Shown here piece after piece: positions 22,680 through 38,090 of a DNA stretch of 64,000 nucleotides. A program made the position numbers and the translations under genes. Position 1 is the stretch's first letter, and every line of letters starts with the position of its first letter. The stretch spans positions 109,786,752-109,850,751 of the forward strand of contig CM053033.1 of assembly GCA_028564925.1 (NCBI GenBank), in the 5' to 3' direction. The notes beneath the pieces are model-generated. The model ran no database searches, was not told the DNA's origin, and worked only from the letters and a program-made list of their open reading frames with translations. The stretch is from Lithobates sylvaticus. Its lineage: Eukaryota; Chordata; Amphibia; Anura; Ranidae.

Positions 22680-22935
22680 TTGCAGCGATAGCCGCCATTT
22701 TCTTGTGGCACCTGTGTATTCTTCATTGCTTTGTATTACAGCAACGGCTGCCATTTTCTTGTAGCCCATGCTGGACCTTCTATTGCTTTGTATAGCGGCG
22801 TCGGCCGCCATTTTCTTGTAGCCCATGCTCGATCTTCTATTACTATGTACAGTATAGCGGCGTCGGCCGCCATTTTCTTGTAGCCCCTGATGTTGCCTCT
22901 ATATTCTATACCAATCGCCGCCATTTTGCCTTGGT
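22680..22935 (+). repeat. Short tandem repeat with GCCGCCATTTTCTTGTAGCC units
   Basis: Four to five units of about 58-65 bases, each with GCCGCCATTTTCTTGTAGCC followed by a variable stretch ending in TATAGCGGCGTCG. The inverted counterpart lies at 24180-24430 in the right arm. Confidence 0.85.
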
Positions 22936-23278
22936 CCATTTAGCACTATGTCGGCGATCCGGTATACTACTGCTGGATCACATATAAAAAGACATTATTT
23001 AAAAACTTTACCTGTGAAGTGCATCTCTATATACATCATGTTTATGCACAGATATCGCTCTATTTTGTGGACAATATGTGGCTATTGTGTTGCCAAAGGT
23101 ACAATGGTCTTTAGCTGTAATAGAGAGCCCTAGTGGTGAAAAATGATATCTACTTCCATACAGTGCTGATAACAATTACCCTATGGAAGTACTATTAATT
23201 CTGTCATTAACAATTTTATATACCGGAAGACAGAACATAATATACACATGTATACATTTTAAAGATCATTTTTAATGC

Positions 23279-23314
<36 letters not shown>

Positions 23315-24831
23315 GTCATTAAAAATGATCTTTAAATGTATACATGTGTATATTCTGTTCTGTCTTCCTGTCTTCCGGTGTTTATAGTGTGCAAGTGAAG
23401 ATTTCTGCACAGAAGTCTGCATTGCGATACTGGATGTCCTAAAATCGCATCCAAAGGCATCATAATATAAAGCTAAAAATACGATGCTAAAGGGATTAAT
23501 AGATAAAATATATTTTTATATAAAAAAAAAAGATAAAAAATTTGCCAGAAAGCAACTCAAGTCAAATTTCTTATTTGGTCCTCTGGGCGCCAGACTACCC
23601 AATTCATACACCCACCATGATTCTCTCTGACTGAGTGTTCTGATACAGTGGCTCCCCCTCCAATGTTTTTTATATTTAGCTTTATATTATGATGCTTATG
23701 GATGCGATTTTAGGACATCCAGTATCGCAATGCAGTCTTCTGTGCAGAAATCTTCACTTGCACACTATAAACACCGGAAGACAGACCATAATATACACAT
23801 GTATACATTTAAAGATCATTTTTATGAGATATATATGTGTCATAAAAATGATCTTTAAATGTATACATGTGTATATTATGTTCTGTCTTCCGGTATATAA
23901 AATTGTTAATGACAGAATTAATAGTACCAGGGTTATTGTTATCAGCACTGTATGTGAGTAGATATCATTTTTCACCACTAGGGCTCTCTGTTACAGCTAA
24001 AGACCATTATACCTTTGGCAACACAATAGCCACATATTGTCCACAAAATAGAGCGATATCTGTGCATAAACATGATGTGTGTGTATATAGAGATGCACTT
24101 CACAGGCAAAGTTTTTCAATAATGTCTTTTTATATGTGATCCAGCAGTAGTATACCTGATCGCCAACATAGTGCTAAATGGACCAAGGCAAAATGGCGGC
24201 AATTGGTATGACAATAGAAGCAACAGCGGGGGCTACAAGAAAATGGGGCCGACGCCGCTATACTGTACATGGCAATAGAAGGTCCAGCATGGGCTACAAG
24301 AAAATGGCGGCCGACGCCGCTATACATAGCAATAGAAGATCCAGGATAGGCTACAAGAAAATGGCTGCCGTTGCTGTAATACAAAGCAATGAAGAATACA
24401 CAGGTGCCACAAGAAAATGGCGGCTATCACTGCAAACTAAATGAATGAGAAATGTCAGCCAGTCAATTATCCCAGAGGAAGTCACGAAGATAGTGACGAA
24501 ACCGGTCGGATTTTGACTGACTGACGCACAGGAAGCAGGAGGTAGCCTGGGGAGGAGGTGTAGGAGAATCTGAACATTGCACTACCGGGGCTGCAGATCT
24601 GGGAACAGGTGATCCTATCCCCCTCATCACTACAGCATTGCCAGCACTTTAAAGAGCGTTTTTTATCCTATTAAATGTGAGTTTAATGTATTACATGTTT
24701 TAAAGAATATTAAACATTATTGTAGCGGTATTACACTATTGTGTGCCTTTATTACTCTCCCTATGGGACATGTGAGGAGGCTTGGTGGAGACATCTTGGA
24801 GAGAGGAGAGCAGCCAGTGTGAGCAGGAGAC

Positions 24832-25180
24832 TAAAGCCCCATACACACGATGAGATTATCAGAAAAATGATCGTCCGTTTTTTATTGCATGCTAATCTCA
24901 CGCCGAATCTGATGGGTTTACTAAAGTCACGAAAATTCCTGCACGACAGAAAAAAAAATTTGGAAATGTCACGTGTTGTAATGCATTTGTATTGCATTTT
25001 CGAACGATGGCTGTACTGATTAAAATGAAAATCATACGATCTGGCATCGTACGAAAAAAAATTTCCGTGCATGTCCGATAGAATAATATCGGATGAACTG
25101 TCCTGATCGGCTCTCGAATGCTCTGTACTAACGATCCGATTATCGTACGATCGATTCGAATGCGGCATTTTCCGTACGCA
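24832..25180. mobile_element. MITE, right-arm copy
   Basis: Begins AAGCCCCATACACACGATG and carries the interior of the left-arm copy in reverse. Its outer end is shortened, lacking the final GCCCC block. Confidence 0.7.
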
Positions 25181-25736
25181 AGCACAGGAGTAAAAGAAAA
25201 AATCAAGACCCCCAACTGTTATAAAGTATTTCAGGCTTAAAATTTAAGCCCTTAAGGTGAGGGTACACCTGACGGGGGAGGAGAGCACAATCTGCATGAA
25301 GTCACATGGCACTTTAATTATATTTTCATTTTAGAAATTTTTTTTTCTGTTTTTTATTTTTGTATTTTTTTTCCAATAGACTTGATTGCTTTATAGTGAA
25401 TTATTCACACCACATTGTTTGGAATCAACGGAGCACGAGCACTTTTTGTAATTTACAGCAGACACTATTTATATTTTATACTTATATGATTTGATTAGCA
25501 CTCATTGGGACAGGACTGTGATTTTTATTTTTTTTTATCATTAGCAGTCTGCACAGCAGTTTCAGATATTCACTGTGATTTTATACCATCAGCACCCTGC
25601 ACAGCAGTTTCAGATACTCATTGGGACAGGTTTGCGATTTTTATATTAGCAGTTTTAGACACTCTGCAGAGCACAGTGCGACACATTTTATATACACCTG
25701 TGTGTCCGCACAGATAGAAAAACCTGTATTTGTTTA

Positions 25737-28976
<3,240 letters not shown>

Positions 28977-29506
28977 GCTGTGGCATGTTCGGTATATGTA
29001 GACAAGGAAAATTTTTGGCGGGATTTTTTAAGGGTGCCAACAAAGAGGAAGAAGTAATTTTCAATACTCCACAATAGGTATAAAAAAAATTACAAGATTT
29101 TATTTTATTATTTATACAAGACATAGTTAAGCTAATTTGCATGATGCAACCTCACCTTTTTATATTTCATCAAAAATGGTTATTGTATTGTGTGTGTTTG
29201 CTCTAAAATTAATTTTATTATATTTTGTTTCCTAAAAAATCTCTATCACGACATAAAAATTTGCAACTATCATCTTTTTTTTTTTTTAAAGGACCTCTGC
29301 TTTCAGAAAATGTATAATGTTCTGGGGATTTGAGAAATGAATTTGCCAAAATGAAGATTTTTACGTGTGTTCAATAATGAAATAATTTGCTCTAGAGCCC
29401 ATTTGGTTAAAAAAATATTGTTTTACTAAGTTATTGGTAATTGCATTTTTTATGTTGTGTTGTAATTTTTTCCCCTTTTTTTTTTTTTTTTGTCATTTCT
29501 TTGTAG
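28977..29506 (+). other. Intron 3' end before the giant SETX exon
   Basis: AT-rich, with a strong polypyrimidine tract at 29468-29491 and the acceptor TTCTTTGTAG at 29497-29506. Nothing else is recognised. Confidence 0.6.
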
Positions 29507-32500
29507 GAAGCTGGGTGGAAAACTGCAATTTGCCCAGACTATTGTCCTAATATGTATGAAGATATGCAGAGCCTTGCTAGCATACTCCAATCTGACATTG
29601 GTCAGGATATACGTGTCCACAATAGCACCTTCCTATGGTTTATTCCTTATGTTCAATCTGTCATGGACCTTAAAGACTTAGGAGTTGCTTACATTATGGA
29701 AGTGATTCACCACCTGTACTCTGAAATAAAAGTTGTCTTCAATCAGGCAAGCAGCCAGTGTGACAAAGTGACAGAATTCTTTGTCAGAGTCTTGGTTGCT
29801 ATCATTGAACTGCATCGAAGTAAAAAGTGCCTTCATTTCCTCTGGATCAGCTCACACAAGTGGGTTGAAGCCATTGTCAAGTGTTCCCTGCTTCCAGTCA
29901 AAAGCCCAAGAGTTACATCCACCTCGGCATTACCTTCTTCGCCCATTTCTCAGACTCCTTCCTCTGTGCAATTTGCTTGCATGCAATTAATTAGAAGCCT
30001 TTTACGAGAAGGTTTTCAGCTGGGGCAGCAAGCCGCTTGCAAACAATATTTAGACAAATTCAACTTGATTATCAGAGGAAATTTATTAAGAAACTTGGAT
30101 CTTAGTAAGTCTGAGGTTCAAGGATTGCAAACCTGTCTCACTCAAATCATTAAAAGTATTAAGGACAAGGTATGCAGCATTCCTAGTTCTTCCGCTGATC
30201 AAAGTCCAGCAAGCCTGATCCAGGCTGTACCCTTTATTAAGACAGAAAAAATGGATTGGGAATGTTATGGATCCAGCATTACTTCTCCACATAACTTACT
30301 TGATGTTCCTCTCCACCCCTTAGAACGTAGGGAACAATTAGAAATGAATATGAAAAAAGAAGCACCTGACTGTATTTCATACCTAAAGACCCATATTAAA
30401 CAGGAACAGTTGGATGATGCAAGTACTTTAATTTCTGCCCAAAAGGAACCAAAACGATTGGCAGCAGGATGGCAATCCAAATTATCTAAAGTCATTGCAA
30501 AAGCTCCAAGTTTGAAGCCAACCACAGCAAATGTAGTGGCTGAAAGTAAAATAAGCAGCAGTGAAGGGAACTCCAGAACTGCACAAAGGTCATATGAAAT
30601 GGCTAAAGAGCAGAAAGATTTGTTGCTAAAAGCAAAAAGTTACGGTAATGAAAGTGAGTCAGATGATTTAGGTGACGGTGATGAAAATCTATCTCGGAAA
30701 GAGTGTGTCAAAAAATGTGTGGACAGAAGTCAACAGACCAAAACTGACAGTCTTCCCGTAAGTGAGAAACTTCAAAGGCTGTCTTTAGACAACAACCCCG
30801 CAATCAGACCCATAAAGAGAGAATTTCAAGAGCTTTCTGAGGTCAGCTCTTCCAGCTTTGTAGAAAGCAATATTGACTCTGTAGTGAACAGTGACATAGA
30901 TGATGCTCTTCCCTTGTCTGTGGTTAAGAAAAAACTTCTAAGGAAAAATTCCAAAAAGTCAGCTATAAAAACTAAAATGAATCGCGATTACACAGCAGAA
31001 GTGGCACAGATGAAAGGTTCCAATCTGCAGGGGTCTGATGTACCGGAGTATTCTATAAAGAGGAAAGTTAAAGGGGCAACCAGAGCTATTGGGGATGACG
31101 ATGTTTCCTCCAAAGAAAAATCTGATCATATTATAACAATCTCAGATGACACTGACCCAGAAGAAGAAGAACCTTTTTGCAAATCTCTTTCAATACAAAA
31201 GCCGGAGACTGGTCAAGATATTTCAGAAAAACCAATACAGAGACCAGATCAAATTAAGTCTGAGCCTGGCAATCCAAGCTTTGAGGAGTATGGTTCACAA
31301 TGTTTCGAATTTGAAACCGAGGATGATATATATTCTGCGTGGAGTGACTCGCAGTTGGAGGAGACGAAGCCTAATGTTGTCCAAGAAAATAAATCCTCAA
31401 AGCCAGAGACCAACAATATTGAGGACTTTGAACAAAACAATGATCTTAATCAGTGGGGGTATGACACCGACTATGTTTCTGAAGAAATAATAGAGAATGC
31501 CGCTAAAGATGCAGAACAGCAATTTAAACTATCAACCTCTACTGCAAACACTCCATCTAGAAAAGATCATGGTGTTAATAAAGTACCACATGAGACTGTG
31601 AATTCCAGCGTGCTTTATGAAAAAAGATCTCATGAGTTTGTCGCAGAAACAGACCCTAAAATAAAACCGCCAAAATTATCTAAAGAACCAGATTCTTTCC
31701 ATGCCGAAAGTAGGAACACAAAATCTCCAGCAACACAAAGGAAACTGAAAACAGCCAAAGCAAACAAAGCTGAAAGTCCATTAAAAGGCCAGGGGCATGT
31801 CAGGAAGAATGGAAGCCCAGGTAAAGCTTCCCCTGCTGTGGTGCCACCAAAGAAAATACACAAGGGTCCTGAACCAACTTCCACTGTTGAAAAACTAAGT
31901 TTAAAAAAGGCTCCCCGCAAAGCTTTTGATCTGTCCCAAAGATCCCTTGATAGCTTGGCCGAATTACGGAATTATGGCAAGTCCGCAGGACTTGTCGAGA
32001 CTAGAAAGCGTAAATCAAAACTGATTTCACCACAGTCACTTTTAGTAAAAGGTACTAAGTATTTGGCTTGCCAGGATAAACAGTTTTATCGACAGTCCAG
32101 ACCTAAGGAGACAGAGAAAAGGAGAATGAGTAGTGATGCTGAAAACTGTGACAAAAATGCAGGTATGGCAACAAAGCAAAGTGGACACAAGCTAGGGGAT
32201 CAGACCTCTCTTCCAGGTCAACTGAACAGCACAGAGAAAATGGAGAGGCCAAAACAGCAAGAACCTCAGGGATTGGAGCTTATGGATGCAAAAAAAGGGT
32301 ATATGGGCAGTTCTGAAACAACCAAAGATAATGAAACTAATGATTATCCTGTTGCCGAGTTAGTGCCACAGTCGAATTTTCAAGAGAATGACCATGCTCA
32401 GCCCACCATGCCATGTACTCATTATGATGATCATGATGATGATGATGACTTGTTTTTAACACAGGCAGATCCAATTGATATGGATGTGTGCTCACAGTTG

Positions 32501-33217
32501 GAGACTGATATACATGTTGGCAAACCTCAAGATATGTGTCCATCCAGTGTGGTTGATCAATCGCCATCAGTTCCCCAGCAGACGGATGTATCAAAATGTA
32601 GTTTTAAGGACTGCACCGAGTTTGTCACAGTTTCTGGTGATAAGTGTCCTATACATTCTGCTGCTGAGAAAAAAGAGGATCACATGTTTGCCCGCCCTGG
32701 TTTGCCCCCTTCTCTTCAAAAACTGTCCAGACCTTCCACTGCTAAAGTTTATAGTTCTGGGACAACCTCTCGAACTGCCAGCCTTACAAAAGATCTTGAA
32801 AGTCTCCCAAAGCACCTACCTACTGCAAAAGCTAAATCTCAGTCTTTAAAACCATCAGTGCCTAGACCAACTGTTCAACCTCCTGCCCAAAACAAGACCC
32901 CAGTGTCTCTGAGTACAAGCAATGTGCTGAAACCTCTGATCAACCAAAACAACATCCCCATACAGGGCAGTCCTAATTATGTTCAAGGAACCAGAATGAA
33001 TCCTCATGCTGCAATCCGAACACCACAGCGGGACCAGACCTGGTTACTGCGAGAAGTGCTGAACTGGACTTTTGAAATGTTTGACAACATTGCACAGTTT
33101 GGGCCCTCCAACAAACTTTGTCAGTTGCCGTTATTAAAAGTGCCACTCAGGTTTTCAGATTACGAGGAGTACTTCAATGTCTTTTGCCCATTGATGCTTC
33201 TGAACACATTTGAATCG
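29507..33217 (+). CDS. SETX: SETX giant exon (rest of N-terminal domain and disordered linker)
   Basis: One 3,711-bp exon, 1,237 codons without a stop, phase 0 at both ends. It opens EAGWKTAICPDYCPNMYEDM and continues QSDIGQDIRVHNSTFLWFIP, matching human senataxin, where a single very large exon also covers this region. The first ~230 residues are helical and well conserved. The remainder is a low-complexity, acidic and lysine/serine-rich linker with conserved islands: a hydrophobic-acidic ITISDDTD motif (31130-31170), SQCFEFETEDDIYSAWSD (31295-31350), the PPKK...ISPQSLL block (31835-32050), DLFLTQADPIDMDVCSQ (32445-32500) and a C-x4-C...C-x2-H motif (32597-32656). The 3' part resumes order with WTFEMFDNIAQFGP and CPLMLLNTFES. 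The donor is TCG/GTAAGA. Confidence 0.98.
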
Positions 33218-33464
<247 letters not shown>

Positions 33465-33466
33465 AA

Positions 33467-34795
33467 AAGTTTTATAAATTGATTTTGCATTTTAATGCGT
33501 GAAATAAGTATTTGACCTCTTCGCTTGGTGGCAAAACCCTTGTTGGCAATCGGAGGTCAGACGTTTCTTGTAGATGGCCTCCAGGTTTACACACATCTCA
33601 GAAGGGATTTTGTCCCACTTCTCTTTGCAGATCCTCCCCAAGTCATTAAGGTTTCGAGGCTGGCGTTTAGGAACTCGAACTTTCAGCTCCCTCCGCATAT
33701 TGTCTTTGGGATTAAGGTCTGGAGACTGGCTAGGCCACACCAGGACCTCAATGTGCTTCTTCTTGAGCCACTCCTTTGTTGCCTTGGCCGTGTGTTTTGG
33801 GTCATTGTCATGCTGGAAGACCCATCCACGACCCATTTTCAATTTCCTGGCTGAGGGAATCAAGATTTGATGGTACATGGCCCTTCCATCGTCCCTTTGA
33901 TGCGGTGAAGAACACCCCCAAAGCATGATGTTTCCATGTCCCATGTTTGACGGTGGGGGATGGTGTTCTTTGGGTCATAGGTAGCATTCCTTCCTCCTCC
34001 AAACACAGTGAGTTGAATTGATGCCAAAGAGCTCGATTTTTGGTCTCATCTGACCATAACACTTTCACCCAGTTCTTCTCGGAATCATACAGATGGGCCT
34101 GTACATGTGCTTGCTTGAGCAGGGGGACCTTGTGGGCGCTGCATGATTTCAGTCCTTCACGGCGCAGTGCGCTACCAATTGTTTGTTTTCTTGATGATGA
34201 ATATGGTCCCAGCTGCCTTGATCGACAAGAGTCTCATGTGATTCTGGGCTGATTCCTCACTGTTTTCATGTTCATTGAAACGCCATGAGGTGAGATCTTG
34301 CATGGAGACCCAGACTGAGGGAGATTGACAGTTATTTTGTGTTTCTTCCATTTGCGAATAATTGCACCAACTGTTGTCACCCTCTCACCAAGCTGCTTGG
34401 CGATGGTCTTGTAGCCCATTCAAGCCTTTTGTAGGTCTACAATCTTGTCCCCGACATCCTTGGACAGCTCTTTGGTCTTGGCCATGGTGGAGAGATTGGA
34501 ATTTGATTTGCTTCTGTGGACAGGTGTCTTTTATACAGGTAACAAGCTAAGATTAGGAGCGCTCCTAATCTCAGCTTGTTACCTGTATAGAAGACACCTG
34601 GGAGACAGAAATCTTGCTGATGGGGGGATCAAATACTTATTTCACTCATTTAAAATGCAAATCAATTCATAACAATTTTGGAAATGCGTTTTTTTGGGGG
34701 GATATTTTTGTTCTTTCTCTCACTGTTAAAATCTACCAACAAAATTATAGACTGATCATTTCTTTGTCAGTGGCAAATGTACAAAATCACTAGGG
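33467..34795 (-). mobile_element. Tc1/mariner element, copy 2
   Basis: Matching subterminal sequences TTTGCATTTTAATGC and ATTTAAAATGCAAATC lie at both ends, together with GAAATAAGTATTTGAC and GATCAAATACTTATTTC. The outermost left end is missing where the CT tract abuts, and the right end lacks its last ~25 bases. A perfect hairpin at 34527-34597 (AGGTGTCTTTTATACAGG and its complement) is a known feature of this Tc1 group. Confidence 0.9.
33492..34485 (-). pseudogene. Tc1 transposase, lightly decayed
   Basis: The minus strand starts at the conserved ATG (34485) with [11 protein letters not shown]. An early stop occurs before [20 protein letters not shown], the helix-turn-helix. The catalytic region shows VLWSDETK (first aspartate), [16 protein letters not shown] (second aspartate) and [15 protein letters not shown], where the usual acidic third residue of the DDE triad is altered. 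The C-terminal 150 residues are open to the stop at 33492. At least three frame breaks make it inactive. Confidence 0.9.
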
Positions 34796-34814
34796 TAGTT
34801 GCATAGTCGGTAAG

Positions 34815-34859
34815 GTTGAAAAAAAGACACCAGCCTATCCAGTCCATCCAGTTCAGCGT

Positions 34860-34902
<43 letters not shown>

Positions 34903-36085
34903 AATAGTAATTCCCATATCCCTATATGTTGTGATCATTAAGATGCCTGCTAATACCACTGACTGTGGAAGAGAATTTCACATCCTTACCGCTCTGACAG
35001 TACAGAACCCTCTACGCAGTTTAAGGTTAAACTGCTTCTCTTCCAATTTCAGTGAATAGCTACGTGTCTTTCACAGAATTTTTTTCTCTATGCTAATAAG
35101 GTATTTGAACATTACCATCATATCCCCTCTCAAGCTCAATGCTTGTAGTCTTTCCCCATAGCTGAAATCCTCTATTCCCTTTTATTAACTTTGTTGCCCT
35201 TCTCTGGACTCTCTCCAGTTCCAGCACATCTTTCTTGAGGACTTGTGCCCCGAACTGGACGGCATACTAAAGATGCAGCCGGACCAGAGTCTTGTAGAGT
35301 GGAAAAAAGTATCGTTTTTAGCTCTGGATTACATCCCCCCCCCCCCCCCCCCTTTAATGCATGCTAATAGTCTGTTGGCATTGCATGCCACTGCTGAGCA
35401 AGTCATCTACTAGGACCCCTCCAGGTCCTTTTCCATCCTGGATTCTCCCAGAGGTTCTCCTACTAGCGAGTAACTTGCATTTCATATTTTTAGCACCCAA
35501 ATGCATTACTTGACCTTTTTCAACATTAAACCTCTTTTGCCAAGTAGCTGCCCAACCCATTATTTTATTTAGGTCTTGTAAGGTTTCCACATCCTGCACA
35601 GAAGTTATAGCTCTGCTTAGCTTTGTATCATCTGCAAATATTGAGATTGAGCTATTTCCCATCCCCTATATCGTTTATGAATAAATTAAACAGAGTTGGT
35701 CCCAGGACAGATCCTTGGGTGACTCCACTTACCACACGAACCATTCCAAGTACTCACTATTTATCACCACCATTTGGACCTGTCCCTGTAGCCAGTTTTC
35801 AATCCAGGTACTCCCACCCACCGCCCCCCCCTATGGTCCATGCCGACAGACCTCAGTTTGTAAAGTAAACGTTTTGTGGGGAACTGTATCAAATGCCTTA
35901 GCAAAATCCAGAAACACCAAATCCACAGGCCTTCCATTTTATCGAGAAGGCAGCTGACTTCCTCATAAAACAATAATTTTATAATAATTGATGTTAGGCT
36001 GACTGGCCTGTAATTTCCAGGGATACATCTCGGCCCTTCTTTAAATATTGGTACCACGTTGGCTTTTCTCCAATCTGTTAAGTTT
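34815..36085 (-). mobile_element. CR1-superfamily LINE, reverse transcriptase part
   Basis: The minus strand encodes PIFKEGPRCIPGNYRPVSL near 36010-36050, AKAFDTVPHK near 35880, and FADDTKLSRAI near 35600-35630, the catalytic motif. A weakly coding C-terminal part runs to about 34900. These motifs are typical of the CR1/L2/Rex1 group. Several frameshifts and an internal deletion near 35975 are present. A (GT)n tract at 34860-34902 lies at its 3' end. Confidence 0.85.
34860..34902 (+). repeat. (GT)n microsatellite
   Basis: About 20 GT units on the + strand. Confidence 0.95.
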
Positions 36086-37140
36086 TTTTATTTTATTTTT
36101 TTTTAAGTTTATTTCTGATACTGGCTTCTGTTAGCCAGGAGGGTACATTCTGTAACGTGTTATTAACATTACAGTCTTGGTTAATATATTCCCCGTCATT
36201 AGTTCAGTGACTGATAACTGTATTAGTGGCACTGGTTCCCGAAAGTGTTAAAAGTGTGATTGTCCGCCACAATATCGCAGTCCTGCTAGATGTCGCTGAT
36301 CGCCGCCATTATTAGTATAAAAAAAAAAAATCCATAAATATCCCATAGTTTGTAGATGCTATATACATTTCTGGAATACAGGATTGTGTTGGTTTTTAAT
36401 TGCCCTGGTCCAACTGGCTTTGTTTGGCAGATGGAAATTGCAGCAATAGCTTGTTGCAGAGCTGGGCCTGCGAGATTAAGGAGAGGTGTTAAAAGCGTCT
36501 CAAACTATCCAGTAGCAATCTTTGATTGAAGGAACATCTCCAATAGGTACAGTAAGGCGTTTAGGACTTGGACAGCAGGGTCTAAAAGGGGAATATATTA
36601 ACCAAGACTGTAATGTTAATAACACGTTACAGAATGTACCCTCCTGGCTAACAGAAGCCAGTATCAGAAATAAACTTAAAAAAAATAAATAAATAAATAA
36701 AACTTAACAGATTGGAGAAAAGCCAACGTGGTACCAATATTTAAAGAAGGGCCGAGATGTATCCCTGGAAATTGCAGGCCAGTCAGCCTAACATCAACAG
36801 TCTGTAAGCTATTGGAGGGGATAAGGGACTATATCCAAGATTTTAGTAATGAAAACCGCTTTATTAGTAGTAATCAGCATGGATTTATGAAGGTTTGTTC
36901 TTGTCAGACCAATCTATTATTGTTTTATGAGGAAGTGAGCTTCCTTCTAGATAAAAAGGAAGGCCTGTGGATTTGGTGTTTCTGGATTTTGCTAAGGCAT
37001 TTGATACAGTTCCCCATAAAACGTTTACTTTACAAACTGAGGTCTGTCGGCATGGACCATAGGGGGGGGAGTACCTGGATTGAAAACTGCCTACAGGGAC
37101 AGGTCCAAATGGTGGTGATAAATAGTGAGTACTTGGAATT
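35751..37140. repeat. Inverted pair of LINE segments
   Basis: 35751-36196 and 36590-37140 are reverse complements with high identity through LINE coding sequence and beyond it, for example GGGTACATTCTGTAACGTG in the left arm and CACGTTACAGAATGTACCC in the right. The left arm lacks about 100 bases present in the right. The spacer at 36197-36589 holds a TTAA-type fragment and other LINE sequence. Confidence 0.92.
36713..37140 (+). mobile_element. CR1-superfamily LINE fragment, plus strand
   Basis: Encodes VPIFKEGPRCIPGNCRPVSL, RFISSNQHGF and, after a frameshift near 36965, LRHLIQFPIKRLLYKLRSVG read across AKAFDTVPHK in the other frame. It is the right arm of the inverted pair. It stops abruptly at 37140, where a reversed TTAA-type repeat begins. 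Confidence 0.85.
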
Positions 37141-37880
37141 CTGCCTAGTGACAGTGTTGCTGATCTCTGCTCCCTGTGATCGGAGCAGAAATCCGTGACT
37201 GTCACACACAGCCACATCCCCCCACTGTTAGAAACACGCCCCAGGACACACTTTAACCCTTACACTGCCACCTAGTGGTTAACCCCTTCACTGCCAGTGT
37301 AATTTACACAGGAATCAGTGCATTTGTATAGCACGGATTGCTGTATAAATGACGATGGTCCCAAAAATGTGTCAAATGTCTGTGTTCGCCATAATGTCAC
37401 AGTCACGATAAAAATCGATGATCGCCGCCGTTACTTATAACAAAAAAAAAATTATAAAAATGCCATAAAACTAACCCCTATTTTGTAGACGCTGTAACTT
37501 TTGTGCAAACCAATCAATATACGCTTATTGCGATTTTTTTATTTTATTTTTTTATTTTTTTTACCAAATTATGTAGAATACGTATCGGCCTAAACTGAGG
37601 AAAAAAAAGTTTTTTTTTTTTTTATAGATTTTTGGGGGATATTTATTATAGCAAAAAAAATTATTATTTTTCAAAATTGTCACTTTTTTTTTTTTTTTTT
37701 TGTTTATAGCGCAAAAAATAAAAACCGCAGAGGTGATCAAATACCACCAAAATAAATCTTTATTTGTGGGGAAAAAAAAGACAATTTTGTTTGGGAGCCA
37801 CGTCGCACCACCAAGCGATTGTCAGTTAAAGCGACGCAGTGGCAAATTGCAAAAAGTCCGGGGTTTAAGTGGTGAGGGTC
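37141..37880 (-). mobile_element. TTAA-type element, reverse orientation
   Basis: Carries CACCTAGTGGTTAACCCC, TGCCATAAAACTAACCCC and TTGTAGACGCTGTAACTTTT in reverse, and ends GGGGTTTAAGTGGTGAG, a mutated terminus. The other end is missing. Confidence 0.7.
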
Positions 37881-38090
37881 ATAACATACACATTTAATTC
37901 CAATCGTTTTTATTGAAAATTTTTAGTGAATAACAACAATAGTAACATTAACAAAGTGAAGATCTGTCATCAAACTTATACAATAACATACTGAAAATTT
38001 AGCATGGTAGTAGATGCATTAGGTGTCATATCATCAGTCAGACATGTGAAAATTTGTATCACATTTGTACATATGTGCATATAAATGTAG

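Larger units (their letters stand above)
20967..25714. repeat. Giant inverted repeat (~4.7 kb)
   Basis: The left arm from 20967 reads inward as the reverse complement of the right arm ending at 25714. Matched landmarks are GGACGCACAGGTGTATATA / TATACACCTGTGTGTCCGC, GAAACTGCTGTGCAG / CTGCACAGCAGTTTC, GATCACCTGTTCCCAGATC / GATCTGGGAACAGGTGATC and ATATACCGGAAGACAGAAC / GTTCTGTCTTCCGGTATAT. The arms are about 2.3-2.6 kb and the unmatched centre is near 23480-23640. The arms have diverged by small changes. No convincing coding sequence lies inside. Confidence 0.92.
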
